This document shows positions 7,865 to 11,385 of a DNA stretch of 11,385 nt, one piece after another. The translations under genes and the position numbers were made by a program. The notes under the pieces were generated by a model, which had not been told where the DNA came from, ran no database searches, and was given only the letters and a program-made list of their open reading frames with translations. This stretch comes from CAYNST01 sp964399955 (GTDB lineage Bacteria; Pseudomonadota; Gammaproteobacteria; Pseudomonadales; Cellvibrionaceae), in contig CAYNST010000109.1 of assembly GCA_964399955.1 (NCBI GenBank), positions 1-11,385 of the forward strand, written 5' to 3'. Position 1 is the first letter of the stretch; each line of letters begins with the position of its first letter.

Positions 7865-9268
7865 ATGAAAATGAACAAGATAAACCCAAGCAAAATGTTG
7901 TTGTCCTCCCTTGGACTCTCCTTTTCGCTCTTGGCAGGTTGTGGCGGCGAGGGCGAGGTTGAAGAGGGCCAGCCCGTAGGCCTAAAGGTCTCGGTCGCCG
8001 GTGCAGGTCAGATCAACACCCTTTCAGGCGCCATTCTATGCGGCCAAGGCGCCACGGACTGCGCTGAGAGCTACGAGGAAGTCACCGAAGAAACATTCAC
8101 CGCGGTACCTGAGGTCGGCTACTACTTTGCCGGATGGCAAGTTGCACAGTGCGCAGGCGTCGCAGCTGAGTGTCAGCTGGAGATCAGCAGCAGCCTTAAC
8201 GGCGTCAGCAGCGACACCTTCGAGCTGAAGGCTAACTTTGAGCCGATTGAGGCCGCGCCAGAAGAGGCCGCCTACACCTACGACGCCTTCGGGCGACGCA
8301 GCAGTAAGACGCTGGGGGGAGTTACCACCTTTTTCATTTATGACACCCAGGGAAAGCTGATTCAGGAGTTAGACGGCAGCGGCAAGCCGGTGAAGGAGCA
8401 CATCTATCTTGACGAGGAACAAGTCGCGGCGGTGAGTAGGATTGGCAGCAGCACGGCGATGCAGACTCTGTTTGTACACAATGATCACTTAGCGACGCCC
8501 ATCATGATGACCAACTCAAGCCGAGAGGTGGTTTGGGAAATAGAAACTGCGCCCTTCGGTGAAACCTACGCTCTGTATGACGCTGAAAACCTGAACAAAA
8601 GGTTTCCAGGCCAGTACTTCGACCGTGAGAGCGGGCTCAATTACAACCACCATCGCTACTACAACCCTTACACGGGTCGTTACATGGAGAGCGATCCAAT
8701 CGGGCTTCTCGGTGGTGCCAACACCTACGCCTATGCGCTAGGAAATCCGCTAATAAACACAGATCCCGATGGCCTGTGGGTCACCCCACAAACTGTCGGA
8801 GGGGCGTTGGGCTTTATAGTCGGCTTCGGTTACTCTTGGTATGTTAACGAGAACAGCCTTAGCACAGCGCTTTTTGACGGTCTCCAGGCCGGTGCGGCAG
8901 GATTCGTAAGTGGCGGCGGAAGCGTCTACACGGGCTTCATAGCGTCAGCGAGTGCCGCCGCAATAAGGTCAAAAATCGATTGCGGCGAGATCGACGTCCT
9001 CAACTCTGGAGTTAATGGATTGTTCGCCGTCGCCGGCGGCGGATTCGGGAAAGTTGGAGGAGCATTCGTTCCGCAAAGGCTTGTTCGCGAGCAGCGAGGT
9101 TTCTTCGGCCGGTATGCCGAAAAACTGGACCTTCTGGGACCCAAAATGGTCGACAGAAACATAGCGCTCAGAACTAATGTTTCAGCAGCTACCGCTGCTG
9201 TTTCTGAGAATTCCATGGCCGGGGCGTATTCCGGGAGCTCGTGGGGTGGCTGCCCATGCACAAGATGA
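7865..9268 (+). CDS. Rhs core-domain lipoprotein with InlB-B-like repeat and variable effector tip
   Basis: A 467-residue lipoprotein completing the Rhs shell. AAGGGA (7851-7856) sits eight bases before the ATG. The signal peptide ends in LLAGC with the lipidated Cys at 26 and Gly at +2, favouring the outer membrane. Residues 38-128 resemble a divergent InlB B-repeat (GAGQI, CGQGATDC, GYYFAGW, ANFEP) with paired Cys. YD repeats resume at YTYDAFGRRSSKT (about 136). The Rhs-associated core is at 230-305 (PFGETYALY, RYMESDPIGLLGG), closing with PLINTDPDGL, a match to the PxxxxDPxGL junction where canonical Rhs proteins cut off their toxin. Residues 306-467 are a Gly/Ala-rich tip with three hydrophobic stretches (311-327, 342-367, 382-402), a DCGE motif, PKMVD, and SENSMAGAYSGS then CPC at the end. 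I do not recognise the tip as a known toxin. The immunity candidate starts 10 bases after the stop. Confidence 0.85.
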   Translation: MKMNKINPSKMLLSSLGLSFSLLAGCGGEGEVEEGQPVGLKVSVAGAGQINTLSGAILCGQGATDCAESYEEVTEETFTAVPEVGYYFAGWQVAQCAGVAAECQLEISSSLNGVSSDTFELKANFEPIEAAPEEAAYTYDAFGRRSSKTLGGVTTFFIYDTQGKLIQELDGSGKPVKEHIYLDEEQVAAVSRIGSSTAMQTLFVHNDHLATPIMMTNSSREVVWEIETAPFGETYALYDAENLNKRFPGQYFDRESGLNYNHHRYYNPYTGRYMESDPIGLLGGANTYAYALGNPLINTDPDGLWVTPQTVGGALGFIVGFGYSWYVNENSLSTALFDGLQAGAAGFVSGGGSVYTGFIASASAAAIRSKIDCGEIDVLNSGVNGLFAVAGGGFGKVGGAFVPQRLVREQRGFFGRYAEKLDLLGPKMVDRNIALRTNVSAATAAVSENSMAGAYSGSSWGGCPCTR

Positions 9269-9521
9269 CAACAGAGATATGCTCAAGAACAAACATCTAA
9301 CAAGCCTGTATGACGTTAGTGGAGCAGTGATTAAATGGTCAGCGATACTGCTATTCTGCCTGCTCCCTTTCATCATCATAGACGCCATCATCTTTGATGA
9401 ACGATTCAGGGGGGCACTGGGGTATCCAGTGGCGCTCCTGCTGTACGGAATCGGCTTCGGTGTTGCACTGGCTTTTCTAACGTCAGCGTACGACAGGATC
9501 AGGCGCGCGCGAAGCTCGTAA
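9243..9521 (+). repeat. 279-bp direct repeat, copy 1 (tip end plus two-TM gene)
   Basis: Aligns without gaps to 10750-11028. I count 23 mismatches in 279 bases (7 in the 36 bases before the start codon, 16 in the gene), about 92% identity. The repeat spans the last codons of the rhs tip, the junction and the whole small gene, and fades about 10 bases after the stop. Confidence 0.9.
9279..9521 (+). CDS. Two-TM small membrane protein, candidate immunity protein of the main tip (copy 1)
   Basis: An 80-residue membrane protein with predicted TM helices at about 20-39 and 47-68, a short loop (DERFRG) between them and a basic C-terminal tail (DRIRRARSS). An Asp at 35 lies inside the first helix and is kept in all four paralogues of the window. 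The ATG at 9279 is chosen over an in-frame ATG at 9177, because the extra 34 residues overlap the rhs tip in another frame and the near-identical copy at 10786 starts at the equivalent codon. The ribosome site is weak (a purine-rich stretch), and the gene begins 10 bases after the rhs stop, so translation may be coupled. Position directly after an Rhs tip is the classical place for an immunity gene; a membrane location fits a tip with hydrophobic segments. Function is inferred from position only. No known Imm family recognised. Confidence 0.7.
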   Translation: MLKNKHLTSLYDVSGAVIKWSAILLFCLLPFIIIDAIIFDERFRGALGYPVALLLYGIGFGVALAFLTSAYDRIRRARSS

Positions 9522-9542
9522 ATTGGCCAGGGAAGCGCCATT

Positions 9543-9608
9543 TGGGACCGTTATATGGAGAGTGCTCCTATGGGCCTTCTTGGGGGTATAAATACCTATG
9601 GGTATGCA
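9543..9608 (+). pseudogene. Rhs core-domain scrap attached to the orphan tip
   Basis: Translates as DRYMESAPMGLLGGINTYGYA, matching the RYMESDPIGLLGG core motif of the main lipoprotein. The frame is one base off from the following orphan tip: there are 10 bases between the GCA codon and CCG where the parent has nine, so a one-base insertion separates the core scrap from the tip. This is the footprint of an Rhs 3' end displaced by recombination. Confidence 0.75.
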
Positions 9609-10149
9609 GCCCGCCAGTCCGATTGTGCACACCGATCCTAGCGGGCTTATCATTGCCATGCCGCAGATGATCGGAGGGATCGTAGGTCTGACTGCGGGAT
9701 TCGCCTATTCATTGCTTGTCAATGACATCGGCACCGCCTTGCTCGATCGACTACAAGCGGGAGCCGTTGGATTCATCAGTGGCGGCGGAAGCGTGTTTGC
9801 TGGAATGGCAGCATCCGGTGGAGCAGCGGCTTTACGATCAAAGCTGGACTGTGGTGAGGTTGATGAATGGAGCGTAGTACTTAATAGCGGATTCGCTGCG
9901 CTAGGCGGCGGGATTGGCAGAGCAGCCGGCGCACTCGTGCCCCAGAATATGGTAAGAGTTCAGCGCGGCTTCTTCTGGCGCCTCATGGAGAGGCAAGGTC
10001 TGCTGGCACCGAAGATGGTAGACAAAAAAGTGTTTTACCGGGCTCAAATGGCTACGGGCGCCGGTGCGATATCAGAGAACTTAATGGCAGGGGCGTATTC
10101 AGGCAGCGAGCTGGGTAAATGCCCCTGTGATCGAAAACGAAATCTGTAG
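9598..10149 (+). CDS. Orphan Rhs C-terminal tip, paralogue of the main tip
   Basis: A 183-residue orphan effector tip. From the SPIVHTDPSGL junction onward it parallels the tip of the upstream lipoprotein: LQAGAVGFISGGGSV, RSKLDCGE, VPQ, VRVQRGFF, PKMVD, SENLMAGAYSGS and a terminal CPC. Over 126 gap-free positions I count 72 identities (57%). The ATG at 9598 may be fortuitous: it lies in a core-domain scrap read in another frame, and there is only a distant G-rich stretch upstream. The module could be silent until recombined into the core of the main gene, as proposed for orphan rhs tips. It lacks signal peptide and core. The end of the gene overlaps the possible GTG start of the next small membrane protein remnant at 10127. 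Confidence 0.7.
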   Translation: MGMQPASPIVHTDPSGLIIAMPQMIGGIVGLTAGFAYSLLVNDIGTALLDRLQAGAVGFISGGGSVFAGMAASGGAAALRSKLDCGEVDEWSVVLNSGFAALGGGIGRAAGALVPQNMVRVQRGFFWRLMERQGLLAPKMVDKKVFYRAQMATGAGAISENLMAGAYSGSELGKCPCDRKRNL

Positions 10150-10388
10150 CGCTTACTATAAAGACCTTTCCTCTCTACCAACTAGGCGGAAGATGCTTCA
10201 ACTGGTCCGTTATCGGCCTGCTTTCTCTGATGCAGCTCTTCATCGTAGACGGGTTGTTATTGGATAGCAGATTCAGGCCGATACTAAGCATCCCCGCTGG
10301 CCTGCTCTTGGCGCTTTTCGGCGTGGGGATGCTCCTGTTGTTGGCGGGGGCCGTCAGAGACAGGCTATTTGGTGGGGACGGAAGCTGA
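10127..10388 (+). pseudogene. Two-TM membrane protein paralogue, frameshifted or with an atypical start (copy 2)
   Basis: The frame ending at TGA 10386-10388 encodes YQLGGRCFNWSVIGLL then LFIVDGLLLDSRFRP and a second hydrophobic helix, clearly related to the 80-residue candidate immunity proteins (LYDVSGAVIKWSAILLF, FIIIDAIIFDERFRG). That frame has no ATG, GTG or TTG between its upstream stop (10128-10130) and the homology. In the neighbouring frame a GTG at 10127 opens MIENEICSAYYKDLSSL, whose length fits the expected N-terminus; a single-base change around 10165-10176 would join the two. I therefore call it a frameshifted gene, or a sequencing error. The conserved Asp of TM1 is present. It sits immediately after the orphan tip and is presumably its partner. 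Confidence 0.6.
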
Positions 10389-10424
10389 GCCTTTCCCATT
10401 AGCCGGGTGAATAGGGTAAGAAAA

Positions 10425-10655
10425 GTGTCTGCGGATCGAAAATACTCCATGTATTCCATTGGCGGGGGGCTCATAAAGTACTCTCTGATCGCAATGGCGT
10501 TACTTTTTATTGTCGATCTGCTAGACAATTTTCTCCTTGGGGGGCGCCTGTTCGGTTTCTTTAAACCGATAGGAATAACGCTCCTCATCGCCTTTTGCAG
10601 CGGAATACTGATTGTGTTGCCTCGAGCGGCGGTCGCCAGGTTAAAAAACCCATAG
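10425..10655 (+). CDS. Two-TM small membrane protein, divergent candidate immunity paralogue (copy 3)
   Basis: A 76-residue protein beginning MSADRKYSMYSIGGGLIKYS, aligned with LYDVSGAVIKWS of copy 1, followed by a first helix containing FIVD, a GGRLFG loop, a second helix and a short basic tail. I prefer the GTG at 10425 because AGGG (10413-10416) sits eight bases upstream and the resulting N-terminus has the length of the paralogues; an in-frame GTG at 10407 lacks a ribosome site. It has no tip of its own, so it may be an orphan immunity gene kept after its effector was lost. It is much more diverged than copies 1 and 4, as expected if each matches a different tip variant. Function is inferred from similarity and location. 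Confidence 0.6.
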   Translation: MSADRKYSMYSIGGGLIKYSLIAMALLFIVDLLDNFLLGGRLFGFFKPIGITLLIAFCSGILIVLPRAAVARLKNP

Positions 10656-10749
10656 GTTCGACCGTACGCTTGAGTGCGAAATTTACCACTGGTTGAGCCT
10701 CATGCCGGCGAGGACAACCGAAGAGAGCAGCCAGAGAGCCTTCATTGCT

Positions 10750-10785
10750 GGGGTGTCTGCCAATGTACAAGATCACAATTGAGAC
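10750..10785 (+). pseudogene. Trace of a third Rhs tip 3' end
   Basis: These 36 bases match, without gaps and with 7 mismatches, the 36 bases just before copy 1 (9243-9278), which encode the end of the main tip and the tip-immunity junction. The corresponding CPC codons are altered. The frame is open back to 10645 (ending SANVQDHN then TGA 10780-10782), but beyond this segment I cannot align it securely to the tip. It marks a tip whose body was deleted. Confidence 0.6.
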
Positions 10786-11028
10786 ATGCCCAAGAACAAA
10801 AATCGAATAAGCCTGTATGACGTTAGTGGAGCAGTGATCAGATGGTCAGCGATACTGCTATTCTGCCTGCTCCCTTTCATCATCATAGACGCCATCATCT
10901 TTGATGAGCGATTCAGGGGGGCTCTGGGGTATCCAATGGCGCTCCTGCTGTGCGGAATCGGCTTCGGTGTTGTACTGGCTCTTCTAACGTCAGCGTATGA
11001 TAGGATCAGGCGCGAGCGAAGTTCGTAA
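10786..11028 (+). CDS. Two-TM small membrane protein, near-duplicate of copy 1 (copy 4)
   Basis: 80 residues, with the same two predicted helices, TM1 Asp 35, DERFRG loop and DRIRRERSS tail as copy 1. I count 10 residue differences (L2P, H6N, L7R, T8I, K19R, V51M, Y56C, A63V, F66L, A77E) and six silent base changes, so it is still under some protein constraint or duplicated recently. The start corresponds exactly to copy 1 and the ribosome site is equally weak (GAG at 10781-10783 is too close to be strong). No effector tip precedes it except a 36-base trace. It may give cross-protection against the main tip or a related one carried by neighbours. Role inferred. Confidence 0.7.
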   Translation: MPKNKNRISLYDVSGAVIRWSAILLFCLLPFIIIDAIIFDERFRGALGYPMALLLCGIGFGVVLALLTSAYDRIRRERSS

Positions 11029-11150
11029 ATCTGCCTTATAAGGGTCCAGCTTTGTTGGCAGCGGTCCGGGGACGCCAGTGCCGGCCGGCAAGAGCCGCCC
11101 AATTTAGCCGCTTTCCATGTATGTTTTCCTGTATCAGGAACCCCGAATAG

Positions 11151-11288
11151 ATGCGCCGTAAGCCTACCCAGATTGAAAAACACCTCAACCAGACAGTGAT
11201 TCAGCCCGGCTTGAGCTTTGAAGAACTTGGGCCAGCCCTTCTCTCGTTACTGGTCGAGTTGGCCCCTGTTAATGGCCATTTGAACTGA
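11151..11288 (+). CDS. Short ORF truncated by an IS21-like end
   Basis: Begins with ATG at 11151 and encodes 45 residues (MRRKPTQIEKHLNQTVIQ and on to LVELAP), the last few (VNGHLN) being specified by the IS21-like end at 11267 onward. The basic N-terminus and regular amphipathic stretch look protein-like, but I do not recognise a family. There is no strong ribosome site. I infer a gene interrupted by an insertion, its original C-terminus lost; it may equally be chance. Confidence 0.35.
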   Translation: MRRKPTQIEKHLNQTVIQPGLSFEELGPALLSLLVELAPVNGHLN

Positions 11289-11307
11289 CCCACTTCTGGC
11301 CATTAAC
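11267..11307. repeat. IS21-like terminal sequence with inverted TGGCCATTAAC arms
   Basis: GTTAATGGCCA (11268-11278) is perfectly inverted as TGGCCATTAAC (11297-11307), with GAACTGACCCAC between. A TGT start followed by TTAATGGCC and an AACTGACCCA block is the look of IS21-family ends, which carry several internal repeats for the transposase. It probably marks the left edge of an insertion in the short ORF at 11151. Confidence 0.45.
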
Positions 11308-11385
11308 ACCGGCGGACAAACCGCTGGAGTCGTTCGACTATCGCCACCAAACCACCATCACCAAGCGGCAGATCAACGCGCTGCT
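11273..11385 (+). CDS. istB: IstB-like ATPase of an IS21-family element, partial at both ends
   Basis: The frame running off the window edge encodes PADKPLESFDYRHQTTITKR followed by QINALL, the conserved region that precedes the Walker A motif in IstB, the helper ATPase of IS21-family transposition. The frame is closed by a TAA at 11270-11272 within the IS end, and there is no start codon, so the N-terminal part is missing. In an intact element istA lies between the left end and istB; here the end and the istB interior are almost fused, pointing to an internal deletion. The Walker motifs would lie beyond the window. Confidence 0.55.

Larger units (their letters stand above)
10750..11028 (+). 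repeat. 279-bp direct repeat, copy 2
   Basis: Gap-free partner of 9243-9521 (256 of 279 bases identical by hand count). A 63-base block covering the first helix is identical between copies, while both ends carry most differences. Confidence 0.9.

Noticed and set aside
4252..9268. Type VI secretion Rhs effector
   Set aside because: There is no PAAR domain, VgrG or chaperone in the window, and both halves start with export signal peptides.
9177..9278. Longer start for the first two-TM protein
   Set aside because: It would overlap the end of the rhs tip in another frame, and the near-identical copy at 10786 starts at the equivalent of 9279.
10773..11183. 136-codon open frame on the minus strand over the last two-TM gene
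   Set aside because: A similar antisense frame exists over copy 1 (9182-9541), simply because the sense genes are repeated; the sense proteins have helices and a conserved pattern.
1..11385. CRISPR array, tRNA or rRNA genes
   Set aside because: No regularly spaced short repeats and no recognisable tRNA or rRNA sequence were seen; the repeats present are the contig-edge 55-mer and the 279-bp gene duplication.

Overview
The window looks like accessory DNA from a draft genome of a Gram-negative bacterium, probably a gammaproteobacterium. Reasons are the moderately high GC by eye, Sec and lipoprotein signal peptides, Shine-Dalgarno sites, a type III restriction subunit, and an Rhs polymorphic-toxin locus with orphan cassettes. 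I could not run searches, so family names come from motif recognition. A 100-N scaffold gap lies at 2389-2488.

Layout. (1) 1-2271: 3' part of a type III restriction endonuclease subunit (SF2 helicase plus PD-(D/E)xK nuclease). (2) 2272-4006: low-density patchwork with the gap, a small mobile-element-type protein (2851-3183), a DUF551-like protein on the minus strand (3279-3611) and a 5'-truncated Imm11/DUF1629-type immunity gene on the minus strand (3668-4006). (3) 4252-9268: an Rhs system in two consecutive genes. The first encodes a Sec-exported protein with DUF6531 and YD repeats. The second encodes an outer-membrane-type lipoprotein with an InlB-B-like repeat, the Rhs core domain and a variable tip. 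(4) 9279-11028: a tail of cassettes. It holds four paralogous, roughly 80-residue, two-TM proteins (two nearly identical, one broken), a second orphan tip with a frameshifted scrap of Rhs core, and a trace of a third tip. (5) 11151-11385: a short ORF running into an IS21-like end and a partial istB, cut by the window edge.

Working model (inference): the two Rhs polypeptides together make one shell, because the first stops and the second resumes at a YD-repeat boundary. The Gly-rich, Cys-containing tip after the PxxxxDPxGL junction is the effector. The adjacent two-TM proteins, which share an Asp inside TM1, are candidate membrane immunity proteins. The downstream copies resemble the displaced tip/immunity reservoirs of classical rhs loci. 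No VgrG, PAAR or other type VI secretion gene is visible, and both Rhs halves have export signals, so a Sec-dependent, surface-anchored Rhs system is more likely than a type VI cargo. The tip plus two-TM pair is the best candidate here for an undescribed system.
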